From contig JAPPGI010000013.1 in assembly GCA_028874985.1 (NCBI GenBank), positions 1 to 35,956 on the forward strand: DNA of 35,956 nucleotides. The letters run 5' to 3'. The position numbers were made by a program, and so were the translations under genes. Shown in pieces: positions 15,901-23,781 of the stretch. The notes beneath the pieces were generated by a model. That model was not told the origin of the DNA. It saw only the letters and a list, made by a program, of their open reading frames with translations, and made no database searches. The DNA comes from Gemmatimonadota bacterium. GTDB lineage: Bacteria; Gemmatimonadota; Gemmatimonadetes; Longimicrobiales; Gaopeijiaceae. Within the stretch, counting starts at the first letter, position 1. Every line of letters begins with the position of its first letter.

Positions 15901-16558
15901 GTGGGGCGACCGCGAACGCCTGGCCCGCGAGAAGGAGGCGCTGGGTTTCTTCATCTCGGGACATCCCCTTGACCGGTACCGGGAGGTCGCGCGCGCCTTC
16001 GACCAGCCGGAGGCGGGCGCGCTGAAGGACCGCATGGGCGACTCGGTCGAAATGGCGTGCGTGGTCACCGCCGTAGCGCGCCAGATCTCGCGGCGCGACG
16101 GCTCCGAATGGGCCAGGATCACCGTGGAGGGGTTCCACGGCACCGCGACCGTGCTCGCGTTCAAGGACGTGTGGCAATCGTACCGGCGAGCCCTGGAAAC
16201 GGATGCGGTGGTGCTCCTGCGCGGCAAGGTCAGCGACCGCGAGCGGGACGAGGAGGACCCGCCGGTCTTCCTGGATTCCGCGGAACCGCTGGCGGTGGTG
16301 AGGGACGGTGGGCGACTGGCGGTCCGAATCGCCGTGGAGCCGGACGGGGAACTGCCCGACGACGCCTTCTCCCGCGCCCGGGCGGTTGTTGCGGCCCATG
16401 CCGGCGGGTCGCCGATCGAACTGGAAGTCGGAGACGGGAACGGTGCCACGGCCCCCGTCCTGCGGTCGAAGTCGCTGCGGGTCGCGCCCGACCGGGCGAC
16501 GATTCGTGAACTCGAAGCCGTATTCGGCAAGGGCCGGGTGGGCCTGGTGAAGGTGTGA
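12929..16558 (+). CDS. dnaE: DNA polymerase III subunit alpha
   Basis: The replicative polymerase catalytic subunit, 1209 residues, normal for DnaE1. The PHP domain opens with FVHLHTHSEYSLLDG and LALTDHG. The palm has GPGRGSAAGSLV, then PDIDIDF with catalytic aspartates D420 and D422, and the third in LKMDFLGLKTL (D595). Later blocks YGIIVYQEQVM, FNKSHSAAYSL (thumb and fingers), the helix-hairpin-helix region and an OB-fold (CVVTAVARQISRRDGSEWARI) follow in order. The start is inferred as TTG at 12929 (GGCGGAG before it), because the frame upstream overlaps the DUF4837 gene and the conserved N-terminus begins here. It closely follows the DUF4837 gene. It is an essential core gene, which argues that the surrounding DNA is chromosomal. 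Confidence 0.96.
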   Translation: MSFVHLHTHSEYSLLDGANRLPDLIRRAKSFEMPALALTDHGCLYGAWTFQKLARREGLKPIIGMEAYVAPGDRRERARSGPGGKAHYHLVLLARDAEGYRNLIRLSSIGYTEGFYYRPRVDRETLARHAEGLIVTSACMAGELARHLVAGNDEIAREVACWYADTFPDRYYLEVQAHGTPGQAEVNDGIFALADELGLPVVATNDAHFLEHAHHPAHDILVCIGTARNHDDEDRLRYDDGLYLKNPDEMSAAFPGRPDVIENTLRIADEVTLTLERKYRLPSFPLPTPFSDPNEYLVQLAREGARERFAPGAAAAGTSEGSTPGGGATPTPDDPLPAGVRKRLDYELEVILKTGYAGYFLITWDFIRWAREHGIPVGPGRGSAAGSLVSYALRITDLDPLEYGLLFERFLNPERISMPDIDIDFCYERRSEVIEYVRRKYGRDAVGQIVTFGTMKSRAVIRDVGRVLRFEVAETDRIAKMIPNQPGQSYTVAQAVERIRDVKALYESDERHRRLFDYSITLEGLSRHASVHAAGVVIAPGPLHDYVPICTQGRGARNGGAGVGSAAADAGEDGPDVVTQYDMNCLEDAGMLKMDFLGLKTLTVIHDAVKAVTGRLGEFRHPDTGAVYDSDAMDDVPLDDPEVYRMLAGGGTSGVFQFESNLALDKLRAMRCDRFDDLVATNALIRPGPLDSGMTDRYIQRKLGKQSVSYPAPGLEHILEPTYGIIVYQEQVMLIANDLAGYSLGEADVLRKAMGKKDAELIRAELSRFQDRVIERGLPRNTAAALAGQIETFGRYGFNKSHSAAYSLLSYKTAWLKRHYPAEFMAALLSSVLDRTDDVVKYIGECRELGRYHPGLDEGLEVLPPDVNESGWKFTVVGAASIRFGLGAVKGVGSAAVESILAAREKGGPFRTFFGFLERIDPRALNKRACEALIASGALDSFGHRAQLLAGLEGTYGEVMARLQEAELGQGSLFGAGGLERPAPTLPTVPEWGDRERLAREKEALGFFISGHPLDRYREVARAFDQPEAGALKDRMGDSVEMACVVTAVARQISRRDGSEWARITVEGFHGTATVLAFKDVWQSYRRALETDAVVLLRGKVSDRERDEEDPPVFLDSAEPLAVVRDGGRLAVRIAVEPDGELPDDAFSRARAVVAAHAGGSPIELEVGDGNGATAPVLRSKSLRVAPDRATIRELEAVFGKGRVGLVKV

Positions 16559-16637
16559 AGCGCCTTCCCGGCCCCGGCCCTCATGCTCTCGTTTCGGCTT
16601 CAAGGGCGCGTCCACCCGTGTCGGCCGTGCCCGCCCC

Positions 16638-16679
16638 AATGTCAATCACAGTTGACATTCTGTAATGTCAAGTTGACAT
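16638..16679. repeat. Cluster of four alternating AATGTCAA / TTGACATT arms
   Basis: AATGTCAA (16638-16645), TTGACATT (16652-16659), AATGTCAA (16664-16671) and TTGACAT (16673-16679) alternate in orientation, so each neighbouring pair forms a perfect inverted repeat of 7-8 bp with spacers of 6, 4 and 1 bases. The block is an AT-rich island between the convergent dnaE and exonuclease genes and contains the exonuclease stop codon. It could be a bidirectional terminator, a cluster of operator half-sites or a chromosome-organisation site. Confidence 0.6.
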
Positions 16680-17567
16680 ATCGCCCGTCCCGAAACGGGA
16701 TTCGCGCAATCGCACGGCCCGCTTCCAGAATCCGGACACGCCGATGTCGGCCGCGAAGTCCCTGAACCCCGGATCCGGACCCGTCCACTCCAGCTCGTCC
16801 ACCCGGTCGAATACCGCGGCGCCGTCCCGCAGGGTCGCGAGATCGCGGAACAGCAGCGCCGCGGAGCGGTTGGCCGCCAGCGACGCCGCGAGTCTCTTCG
16901 CCCCCCGCACCGCGACGTCCCAGCGGTCGGGGCGCCCCGGAATGTGCTCGAGGTGACCATAGCGCCCCAGCACGGTGGAGGTGGACTTCGGGCCCCAGCC
17001 CGGGACGCCCGGGAATCCGTCCGCGCTGTCCCCGACCAGGGCGAGGTAGTCGGGGATGCTGGCGGGCGGGACCCCGAACTTCGCTACGACCCCCCTCTCG
17101 TCGCGAATCTCGTCCCTGCGCCGGTCCCACTGGACCACGCGCTCGCCCGCGACGCACTGAGACAGGTCCTTGTCCGGAGTACAGATGTAGACGCGCTCGA
17201 CGCGTGGGTCGCGGGCGGCCCGCGCCGCGCCCGAGGCCAGCCCGTCGTCGGCTTCCAGCTCCTCCATGGCCCACACCTGCACGCCCAGGGACCTCAACGC
17301 CTCTTCGAGCGGACGGAACTGGGCCAGCAGGACCGGGTCGATGCCCGCTCCCGTCTTGTAGCCGGGCCAGAGATCGTTGCGGAACGACTCGATAACGTGA
17401 TCGGTCGCCACCGCCACGTGTGTCGCGCCCCGTTCCAGCATGCCGAGAAGCGAGGCCACCACGCCGCGCACGGCACCTGCGGGACGCCCGGCGGCGTCAA
17501 GGGCCGCGGGGGCGCCGAAATGGTGGCGGAAGAGCTCCCATGTGCCGTCGACGAGGTGGACGTTCAC
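16668..17567 (-). CDS. 5'-3' exonuclease, FEN/PIN type (DNA polymerase I N-domain-like)
   Basis: A 299-residue flap/5' nuclease. Expected metal-binding and DNA-binding blocks appear in order: LVDGTWELFR at the N-terminus, the WPGYKTG lysine segment, EELEADDGLAS (paired acidic residues), CTPDKDLSQCV, and the helix-three-turn-helix DNA clamp LVGDSADGFPGVPGWGPKSTST. Length matches stand-alone 5'-3' exonucleases of the ExoIX/Pol I N-terminal type. The start is a GTG at 17567 with weak ribosome-binding sequence. It lies 79 bases after the Spy-like gene on the same strand, and its last codons run into the palindrome cluster shared with the dnaE end. Likely roles are flap or RNA-primer removal and repair. 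Confidence 0.85.
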   Translation of the reverse strand: MNVHLVDGTWELFRHHFGAPAALDAAGRPAGAVRGVVASLLGMLERGATHVAVATDHVIESFRNDLWPGYKTGAGIDPVLLAQFRPLEEALRSLGVQVWAMEELEADDGLASGAARAARDPRVERVYICTPDKDLSQCVAGERVVQWDRRRDEIRDERGVVAKFGVPPASIPDYLALVGDSADGFPGVPGWGPKSTSTVLGRYGHLEHIPGRPDRWDVAVRGAKRLAASLAANRSAALLFRDLATLRDGAAVFDRVDELEWTGPDPGFRDFAADIGVSGFWKRAVRLRESRFGTGDMST

Positions 17568-17646
17568 CGCCTGTGGGCACTATTCGCCACCGCGGGGGGC
17601 GCCGCGGGTGTCGCCATGGGCGCCATGGCCCCGAGCGGCCGTCGGG

Positions 17647-18141
17647 TCACCCGCGCCGGGGCGGCCGTTCGAGGATCCCGGCCAGGGTCTCGACCTGCTT
17701 CTCGTCCAGGAGCTTCGTGACTTCTTCGTGGAGGGTTTCCAGGGCGGGTGTAAGCTGACGCATGAGATCGCGTATTTCCTGCATGCTCCGCCTGCCGCCT
17801 CCGGCCCCGCGCGCGCCTCCGCCCCCCACCCCGCGTGTGCGGGAACGCATGGAGTTCCTCATGCTGGTCCAGCGACCGAGGGCGTTCTTGTTCTCCTCAC
17901 GGAAGTCCGCGACCAGCTTGGTCACCGCCTCGGTCTGCTCTTCGCTCAGCGAGAGTTCCTTGTTGAAGTCATCGAAGCCCTGGTCCAACACGCCCCACAG
18001 GCGCATCGCCGGGTTGTTGAAGAACCCGCCTCCGCCTCCCGCCCTGCGCTGGGCCGAAGCGGTAACGGGGATGGCCAGGGTGAGCGCCGCGACGGTGGCC
18101 CCGAACGTGACGACGTGTGCGTGGTGCCTGCTGGGTTTCAT
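17647..18141 (-). CDS. Spy/CpxP-like periplasmic protein
   Basis: A 164-residue secreted protein with a signal peptide ending ASA-Q (about residue 30). The mature part starts with a glycine-rich stretch and then carries amphipathic helices with LSLSEEQTEAVTKLVADFREENK, the L-x-x-x-Q pattern seen in Spy/CpxP/LTXXQ family chaperones and metal-responsive proteins. A second helical block (RSMQEIRDLMRQLTPALETLHEEV) follows a G/R-rich linker. AGGAGACCC lies before the ATG. A long hairpin lies in its leader (18164-18206). The exonuclease gene is downstream on the same strand. Family assignment is moderate because this family is defined by loose helical patterns. Confidence 0.65.
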   Translation of the reverse strand: MKPSRHHAHVVTFGATVAALTLAIPVTASAQRRAGGGGGFFNNPAMRLWGVLDQGFDDFNKELSLSEEQTEAVTKLVADFREENKNALGRWTSMRNSMRSRTRGVGGGGARGAGGGRRSMQEIRDLMRQLTPALETLHEEVTKLLDEKQVETLAGILERPPRRG

Positions 18142-18163
18142 GGGGTGGGTCTCCTGTGGAAGG

Positions 18164-18206
18164 GCGGGTGACGCTCGGGTTTCCCTCGCAGGGAGCCGTC
18201 ACCCGC
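18164..18206 (-). promoter_or_regulatory. 10-bp stem hairpin in the leader of the Spy-like gene
   Basis: GCGGGTGACG (18164-18173) pairs perfectly with CGTCACCCGC (18197-18206) around a 23-base loop, ending 22 bases before the start codon of the minus-strand gene. It may act as a translational control hairpin. An AT-rich segment at 18210-18240 could hold that gene's promoter. Confidence 0.45.
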
Positions 18207-18370
18207 GGGTGGTATTCTGAAGACATATTGCGCTCTTGATCCGTTAGGCGTCCAGCGGTCCGGGGCGGGCCGACGTCGCCGGGCGGGTCGCCCGCCGCGA
18301 CGGGACGGTCCGCGGGCGGTATCCGGTACGGTCCGGCCCCCGCATCTGGCGCGCGGGCCCCTTTCCACAA

Positions 18371-18376
18371 GATTAT
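18371..18376 (+). promoter_or_regulatory. Possible -10 element of a leaderless transcript
   Basis: GATTAT ends 5 bases before the ATG at 18382, and there is no Shine-Dalgarno upstream of that ATG. If it is a -10 box, transcription would start at or next to the start codon. No convincing -35 was identified. Confidence 0.3.
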
Positions 18377-18381
18377 CACCC

Positions 18382-20109
18382 ATGCGCATCGCCCCCCTGT
18401 TTCTGATCGCCGCGGCCGTCGTCCCGATTCGCGGCACGGCCCAGCCCGTATCCGGCATCGTCCTGGAAGAGGGCTCCGGCAAGGCGGTGCCGGGTGCCAT
18501 GGTACTGCTCTACGACAGCGCGGACACTCGAGTGGATCGCACTCTCACCAACGCGGCCGGCCGGTTCATCGTGCAGGCGGGCGCGCCCGGGTCATATCGC
18601 ATCACGGTGCAGCGGATCGGCTATGTCGACTGGTCCACGGGACACTTTCGACCGGAGGCCGGTGGCATGTTCCTCACGATCGCGGTTCCGTTCGAAGCGA
18701 TCTCGCTCGAGGGCCTGGATGTGTCGGGTGCACGACGTTGCGAAACCAATCTGGAAGAAGGGGCGGCCACGGCCCGCGTCTGGGAAGAGGCGCGCAAGGC
18801 ACTGGCGGCGGAGGTGTACACCCGGGAAAGGGGACTGTACCGCTACACGCTGCTCCGCTACCGGCGGCAGCTCGACCGCAATGCCAGGAAGATCCTCGAC
18901 GAGAAGGTGGAGGCATGGGAGCACCTGCGGGAACCCTACGTTTCGCATCCGATCGAACGCCTTCTGACCTGGGGTTTTGTCGAGCCGTCGCATGAGGACA
19001 ACATGTACTATGCGCCGGACGCCGGGACCTTTCTCTCGGAGGCATTCCTCGAGACGCACTGTTTCGGCCTGCGAGAGGGTGAGGGAGGCAGGATCGGCCT
19101 GACCTTCGAACCGCTGCCCGACCGCAAGGTGGCGGAGATAAAGGGAGTGCTCTGGCTGAACGCCGCCACCTCGGAACTGGAGCAACTGGAGTTTCTCTAC
19201 CAGAACATTCTGCAGCATCGCGAGGTCGGCAAGCCGGGTGGAGAAGTCTCCTTCACACGGCTTCCGAACGGCGCGTGGATCGTTCGCGAGTGGGCGGTCC
19301 GGGGACCCAAACTCGAGCAGGTCATCCGTGGGCGGCTCCGGCGCGTGGGGTATACGGAAGAGGGCGGGATCACCTGGGCGATCACCGATGCCGATGGCAA
19401 GACCATCCTGCACGCGGAATCCGCGACGATACAGGGGGTGGTCACCGACTCCGTGCGGACCGGGCCGCCGGCCGGACCGGTTGTCGTCGAGGTGCGGGAA
19501 ACCGATTTCCGTGCGGTAACGGAAGAAGACGGCTCCTTCCTCCTCACCGGCGTGGAGGAGGGGGTGCATCTCCTGACGGTTCAGCATCCGCTCCTCTCGG
19601 AGTGGGGCCTGGCCTCTCCCGCGATGTTGGCGGCCGAAGCCGGGTCGGGTCAGGTGACATACGTGCGGTTGCGGGTGCCCACGGTGACGGAAGTGCTGGA
19701 TGCCACCTGCGGAGGGGCCCCGCGCCCGGGGGAGACCACGGCCTTTCTGGGACGGATCACTTCACCGGGGGGCGCCGCCAGGCAGGGGATGACGGTGACG
19801 GCCAGCTGGGCGCTGGCGTCGGGATACACGGTTCCTTCGATTGCCGCGCCGGCCGGACCGGAAGGCACAGGGGGCCGGGACTGGACAATCGGCCGTGACG
19901 GCGCCTCCGCCACCGCCACGACCACAACCGACCGGCGAGGGCTCTTTCTTCTCTGCGACGTCCCCCACGGCCTGGACCTGCTTTTGACAGTGCGAAGTCC
20001 CGGTCGCACCGAGCCGGTGGCGGCCGAGTCCGTTACCGTGAATGCGGGCGTGGGGGCCGTGGTCGAAGAACTTGTCATACCGGCTGGGAGCGAGGAGCAG
20101 GAACCATGA
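18382..20109 (+). CDS. Exported protein with carboxypeptidase-regulatory-like repeats
   Basis: A 575-residue secreted protein with a signal peptide (residues 1-20, ending GTAQ). It contains three beta-sandwich segments of the carboxypeptidase regulatory-like type: about 22-85 (VSGIVLEEGSGKAVPGAMV through GRFIVQAGAPGSYRI), about 348-405 (IQGVVTDS through GSFLLTGVEEGVHLLTV) and about 452-560 (GRITSPGGAARQGMTV through RRGLFLLCDVPHGLDLLLTV). The region between the first and second is a beta-rich domain of unknown type. It lacks a TonB-dependent barrel, although the first domain resembles those at the N-terminus of such receptors. The next gene overlaps its stop as ATGA. The protein is probably surface-located; its function is unknown. 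Confidence 0.75.
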   Translation: MRIAPLFLIAAAVVPIRGTAQPVSGIVLEEGSGKAVPGAMVLLYDSADTRVDRTLTNAAGRFIVQAGAPGSYRITVQRIGYVDWSTGHFRPEAGGMFLTIAVPFEAISLEGLDVSGARRCETNLEEGAATARVWEEARKALAAEVYTRERGLYRYTLLRYRRQLDRNARKILDEKVEAWEHLREPYVSHPIERLLTWGFVEPSHEDNMYYAPDAGTFLSEAFLETHCFGLREGEGGRIGLTFEPLPDRKVAEIKGVLWLNAATSELEQLEFLYQNILQHREVGKPGGEVSFTRLPNGAWIVREWAVRGPKLEQVIRGRLRRVGYTEEGGITWAITDADGKTILHAESATIQGVVTDSVRTGPPAGPVVVEVRETDFRAVTEEDGSFLLTGVEEGVHLLTVQHPLLSEWGLASPAMLAAEAGSGQVTYVRLRVPTVTEVLDATCGGAPRPGETTAFLGRITSPGGAARQGMTVTASWALASGYTVPSIAAPAGPEGTGGRDWTIGRDGASATATTTTDRRGLFLLCDVPHGLDLLLTVRSPGRTEPVAAESVTVNAGVGAVVEELVIPAGSEEQEP

Positions 20110-20555
20110 CCCGGTTCGCAGCAGTCGCGGTAGTCGCAGTCGCCTTCGGGGGTTGCGGGAGGGATGCGGGGGACCGGGCCGATCGGCCGGCTCCCCCGGA
20201 AGCCGAAGCGGAAGTGGCGGCCAGAGTGATGATCGTCGAGCCGGCCGACGGGGCCGAAGTGGATGCCGGGCCGCTGCTCGTGGTCATGGAAACGGAGGGC
20301 GTCGAGATCGTGGCCGCCGGAAACATGGACGCCGGCACCGGCCATCATCACCTGATCGTGGACGCCGACGTCGACTGGACCTTGCCCATCCCGAACGATC
20401 CCGGGGTACACTACCACATGGGGCAGGCTCAGAAGGAGTTCACCCTGGCGGATCTGGCTCCGGGCCGGCGCCGGATCATCGCGGTGGTGGCCGACGGGGT
20501 CCACATTCCCCTGGATCCCCCCGTCAGCGACACCATCACGGTCGTCGTTCGGTAA
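20106..20555 (+). CDS. DUF4399-type lipoprotein
   Basis: A 149-residue lipoprotein with lipobox FGGC (C17) and an acidic/proline linker. The domain MIVEPADGAEVDAGPLLVVMETEGVE...GTGHHHLIVDADV, with its HHH motif and a later VHYHMGQAQKEFTLADLAPG segment, matches DUF4399 proteins, whose histidines may bind metal. It overlaps the preceding gene by ATGA and is 7 bases from the next. It is presumably periplasmic. Confidence 0.75.
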   Translation: MTRFAAVAVVAVAFGGCGRDAGDRADRPAPPEAEAEVAARVMIVEPADGAEVDAGPLLVVMETEGVEIVAAGNMDAGTGHHHLIVDADVDWTLPIPNDPGVHYHMGQAQKEFTLADLAPGRRRIIAVVADGVHIPLDPPVSDTITVVVR

Positions 20556-20562
20556 CGGCCGA

Positions 20563-21915
20563 GTGCGCGGGGACGGGCGGGTTCACGGTGGAGCCGGGAG
20601 CTGCCTGCTGCTGGCACTCCCGTGGCTGGCGGCGTGCGACGATCTCGCGGATCGCGGCCTGGTGGCCAGAGCGGGTGATTGGACCCTGACGGAGGAACGC
20701 CTTGCGGAACTTCTGGTCCTGGCCCAGCCCTTCCCGCTTGATTCCGCGGCCGTACACGAGGTGGCGAGCCACTGGGTGGGGACGGCCGCCCTGGTGCTGA
20801 GGTCGGCGGCGGGCGATTCGCTGCTGGGTTCCGAGGCCCTGGAGGCCGGCATGTGGCTCGACCGCAGGGAGGCCCTGCTCACGGCTGACCGGGAAGCGCG
20901 GCTCGGGACAGGCGCGGAAGTGGAGGCTGCGTCCGCCGCGGAGGTGTTCAATGAGGGGGATCTCCGCCTGGTCGCGCACACCCTCCGCCGCGCCGGTCCC
21001 GGAGCCTCTTCGAGTGAGCGTCTCCGGCAGCAGCGTGTGGCCGAGCGGCTTCTCGCCACACTGGTTGAAGGCGGCTCGTGGGACGGGGCCGTGGCGGAGA
21101 GCGAAGACGCGGAGACCCGCGGCGCGGCGGGGCTGCTGGGACTCTTCGCGCGGAGCGAACTCCCATCCACGCTGGACCGGGTCGTCTTCCGGCTGGAGCC
21201 CGGGCAGGTGTCCGCCGTCACCCAGAGCAGCGAGGGTTTCCACATCCTCTACCGTCCCCGCTACGAAGAGGTCGGATCGCTTTACAGGGAGCAGTTGCGG
21301 CAGCGTCGGCTGGCCGAGGCGGACGCCGTGGCCAACGGGGAGGAACGGGTGTCCCGCGGTTTTGCGATGCTCCCGGGAGCGGTCACCGTACTGGGCCGGA
21401 TGGCCGGGGAACCCGTTAAGTGGCTGGGATCGGCGCAGCCCCTGGCCGAATGGGAAGGCGGTCGTCTCACGGCTTCCGTAGTGGCGCGGTACCTGCTTTA
21501 CTTCCCGGCGCAGTCACTCGCCGAACTCGCCGCGGCGGGAGAAGAGGCGCGCGTCACGCTGATCCAGGACCTGGGAACGCGCGAGCTCCGCCTTGGCGAC
21601 GCGGCCGCGCGCGAGGGCCTGCTGTCCCCGGCAATCGACGAGGCCCTGGTCCGGACCCACGCCGACGAAATCGAGTACTGGCACACGGCTCTGGAACTCG
21701 GCACCCCGGACTCGCCGTCCCGGGCGGCACTGGGCCGCTACATGGAGTCGCTGGTTTCCAGGCAGACGGACGGGCGGTCGCTGCCCCCGCTTCTCAAGGC
21801 GTGGCTGCTGGCCCGGACGGACCACCGGGTGCGCGCTCGGGGGGTCCTCGCGGCGATCGTGATCGCGCGGGGAATGTTGGCGGAGACGGGCGGTGGGGCA
21901 GGCTCGGGACGGTGA
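20563..21915 (+). CDS. Parvulin-type peptidyl-prolyl isomerase lipoprotein
   Basis: A 450-residue lipoprotein (lipobox WLAAC, C25) resembling PpiC/SurA folding factors. Residues about 127-230 contain the rotamase pattern: LVAHTLRRAG, then TRGAAGLLGLFARSELPSTLDRVVF, LEPGQVSAVTQSSEGFHILYRP. The long helical parts before and after look like SurA-type chaperone regions. The GTG start at 20563 has little Shine-Dalgarno and probably depends on translation of the gene 7 bases upstream. It may assist folding of secreted or outer-membrane proteins. Confidence 0.75.
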   Translation: MRGDGRVHGGAGSCLLLALPWLAACDDLADRGLVARAGDWTLTEERLAELLVLAQPFPLDSAAVHEVASHWVGTAALVLRSAAGDSLLGSEALEAGMWLDRREALLTADREARLGTGAEVEAASAAEVFNEGDLRLVAHTLRRAGPGASSSERLRQQRVAERLLATLVEGGSWDGAVAESEDAETRGAAGLLGLFARSELPSTLDRVVFRLEPGQVSAVTQSSEGFHILYRPRYEEVGSLYREQLRQRRLAEADAVANGEERVSRGFAMLPGAVTVLGRMAGEPVKWLGSAQPLAEWEGGRLTASVVARYLLYFPAQSLAELAAAGEEARVTLIQDLGTRELRLGDAAAREGLLSPAIDEALVRTHADEIEYWHTALELGTPDSPSRAALGRYMESLVSRQTDGRSLPPLLKAWLLARTDHRVRARGVLAAIVIARGMLAETGGGAGSGR

Positions 21916-22001
21916 ACGCGCGCAAGCCGGCAGCCGGCCGCCTCGCCGCTCTCCATGCCTGGACGGGTCCGTCCACGGCACCATCCACGGCGACGGCGGA
22001 C

Positions 22002-22029
22002 TTGACCTGTCCCCGGCCCCTTCTAGTTT
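22002..22029 (+). promoter_or_regulatory. Possible promoter before the Gld-type transporter
   Basis: TTGACC (22002-22007) and TAGTTT (22024-22029) are separated by 16 bases in the 151-base gap before the ATPase gene. This would give the transporter its own promoter inside a long same-strand series. Confidence 0.35.
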
Positions 22030-22066
22030 CCTTCCCACGTTCGCATTCATTCGCCGGGGACACGCA

Positions 22067-23047
22067 ATGGTCCAATTGACCGAAGTCACCAAGTACTACG
22101 GCCGCAAGAGGGCCCTGGGCCCGGTGTCTTGCGAAATCGAGAAGGGCGATACGGTCGGGTTCCTGGGGCTGAACGGTGTGGGGAAGACCACGCTGCTGCG
22201 GATTCTGGCCTGCGGTCTGCGACCTTCTTCCGGCCGTGTCCGAATCGACGGCCTGGATGTGCTGCAGGATCCGCACGAGGTACGGAAGCGGGTGGGATAC
22301 CTGCCCGAGATTCCACCCGTCTACCGGGACATGACGGTGCGCGACTATCTGGCCTTCGCCGGACGCATCAAGGGAATGACCCCGGAGGCCGTGGCGCGGC
22401 GCATTCCCGAAGTCGAAGAGCGCGCCCGGGTTACCGAGGTGGCCGACATGCCCGCCGGCCATCTGTCTCAGGGTTACCGCCAGCGGGTTGGCGTGGCACA
22501 GGCGATCATCCACGAACCCGAGCTGCTCATACTTGACGAACCCACCCACGACCTCGACCCCGTGCAGATCATGGAGATGCGCGGGATGATCCGGTCGCTC
22601 AAGGACTCCCACACCATCCTGATCTCGAGCCACATCCTTCCGGAGATCAGCCAGACCTGCGACCGTCTCCTTATCCTGGACGACGGAGAGATCGTGGCGT
22701 CGGGCACCGAGGAAGAGCTGGGTGAGATGCTGCTGCAGTCGCGCAGGGTGGCGGTGACCGTCCGGGAGGGGGGCGGTGAGGAGAACAACGGGAGCGCGGC
22801 GAACGAAGGCGCCGCGATGGTGATCGGCCGGATACCGGGCGTCATCGGCGTGCGGCGGTCGGATCGCGGCGAGGGCGCCATCGAGGAGACGGGCACCGTC
22901 ACCTTCGAGGTCGAGTGCAAGACGGATCTGCGCGCCGAGGTGTGCAGGGTGCTGGTCGAGAACGGCTACGACGTGATCGCGCTGGCCAGGGCGCAACGCG
23001 ATTTGGAGCGGGTGTTCGTCGGGCTGGTCGGGCGGGAGCGCACGTGA
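22067..23047 (+). CDS. ABC transporter ATP-binding protein, GldA-like
   Basis: A 326-residue cytoplasmic ATPase. Walker A is GLNGVGKTT (34-42), the signature is LSQGYRQR (133-140), Walker B is LLILDEP (153-159), and the H-loop is SSH (187-189). The D-loop region reads THDLDPVQ, where relatives usually have a glycine before LDP. After the ATPase domain (to about 225) a C-terminal extension of about 100 residues is typical of GldA/ABC-2 exporters. The ATG at 22067 follows GGGGA. The permease gene starts within its stop (GTGA). With the next three genes it forms a Gld-type transporter, in Bacteroidetes tied to gliding, but elsewhere a general exporter with unknown cargo. Confidence 0.9.
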   Translation: MVQLTEVTKYYGRKRALGPVSCEIEKGDTVGFLGLNGVGKTTLLRILACGLRPSSGRVRIDGLDVLQDPHEVRKRVGYLPEIPPVYRDMTVRDYLAFAGRIKGMTPEAVARRIPEVEERARVTEVADMPAGHLSQGYRQRVGVAQAIIHEPELLILDEPTHDLDPVQIMEMRGMIRSLKDSHTILISSHILPEISQTCDRLLILDDGEIVASGTEEELGEMLLQSRRVAVTVREGGGEENNGSAANEGAAMVIGRIPGVIGVRRSDRGEGAIEETGTVTFEVECKTDLRAEVCRVLVENGYDVIALARAQRDLERVFVGLVGRERT

Positions 23048-23781
23048 CGATGGGTGCGACCGGCATCATCTTCCGGCGGGAGTTCAGAGCGTACACGCGG
23101 TCGCCGATGGGGTACATCGTCGCGGCGGTCGTACTGCTCCTCGACGGCATCCTCTTCTACGCCGTGGCTCTGGGCCCCCGGGCGGGGCAGCTTCTCTCCG
23201 GCCAGGCGCTGGATCGCTTCCTCTACAACGCCAGCGGCATGGTGGCGGTGGCGGCGGTGGCCCTGTCGATTCGCCTCATCGCCGAGGAGCGCCAGACCGG
23301 CACTCTGCTGCTGCTGGACACGTCGCCGGTCCGGGACTGGGAGATCGTGCTCGGGAAGTTCCTGTCGGCGCTGGCCTTTCTGGGTGCCATCACCGTCGCG
23401 ACGCTCTACATGCCGCTGATGATCCTGGTCAACGGCAAGATCGCCGTCGGGCACATCCTGATCGGGTACCTTGGCCTGATCTGCCTTGGTGGTGCGGTTC
23501 TCTCGATCGGGGTGTTCGCCACCTCGCTCACGCGTCATCAGCTCGTGGCGGCGGCCGTGGCGTCCGTCATCACGGGGACCCTGTTCCTCTTCTCGGGCAT
23601 GGCCCAGGTCGTGGGGGCTCCGCTGGGGCGCGTCTTCGCGGCCCTCACGATCCACGGACGCCACTGGGCGGGCTTCGGGTCGGGGATTCTGCACCTCCGT
23701 GACCTCGTTTACTACGCGGCGCTCACCTACTTCTTCCTCTACGCGGCCACGAAGGTGATGGAGGCGAAGCGATGGGAGTGA
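23044..23781 (+). CDS. ABC-2 type permease, GldF-like
   Basis: A 245-residue inner-membrane protein with about six hydrophobic segments (for example IVAAVVLLLDGILFYAVAL, GMVAVAAVALSIRLIA, ATLYMPLMILV, LIGYLGLICLGGAVLSIG). The motif FRREFRAYTRSPMGYI at the start and RLIAEERQTGTLLLLDTSPV match GldF/ABC-2 permeases. GTG at 23044 overlaps the previous stop; ATG at 23050 is an alternative. The next gene overlaps by 10 bases. It should form the membrane channel energised by the GldA-like ATPase. Confidence 0.88.
   Translation: MTMGATGIIFRREFRAYTRSPMGYIVAAVVLLLDGILFYAVALGPRAGQLLSGQALDRFLYNASGMVAVAAVALSIRLIAEERQTGTLLLLDTSPVRDWEIVLGKFLSALAFLGAITVATLYMPLMILVNGKIAVGHILIGYLGLICLGGAVLSIGVFATSLTRHQLVAAAVASVITGTLFLFSGMAQVVGAPLGRVFAALTIHGRHWAGFGSGILHLRDLVYYAALTYFFLYAATKVMEAKRWE

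Noticed and set aside
12647-16645. A 1332-codon open frame antisense to dnaE
   Set aside because: It is a by-product of high GC and codon bias opposite a clear dnaE; the protein is compositionally odd and has no motif.
17600-17640. Overlapping GGCGCCATGG copies between exonuclease and Spy-like genes
   Set aside because: Only two short overlapping copies; likely chance in GC-rich sequence.
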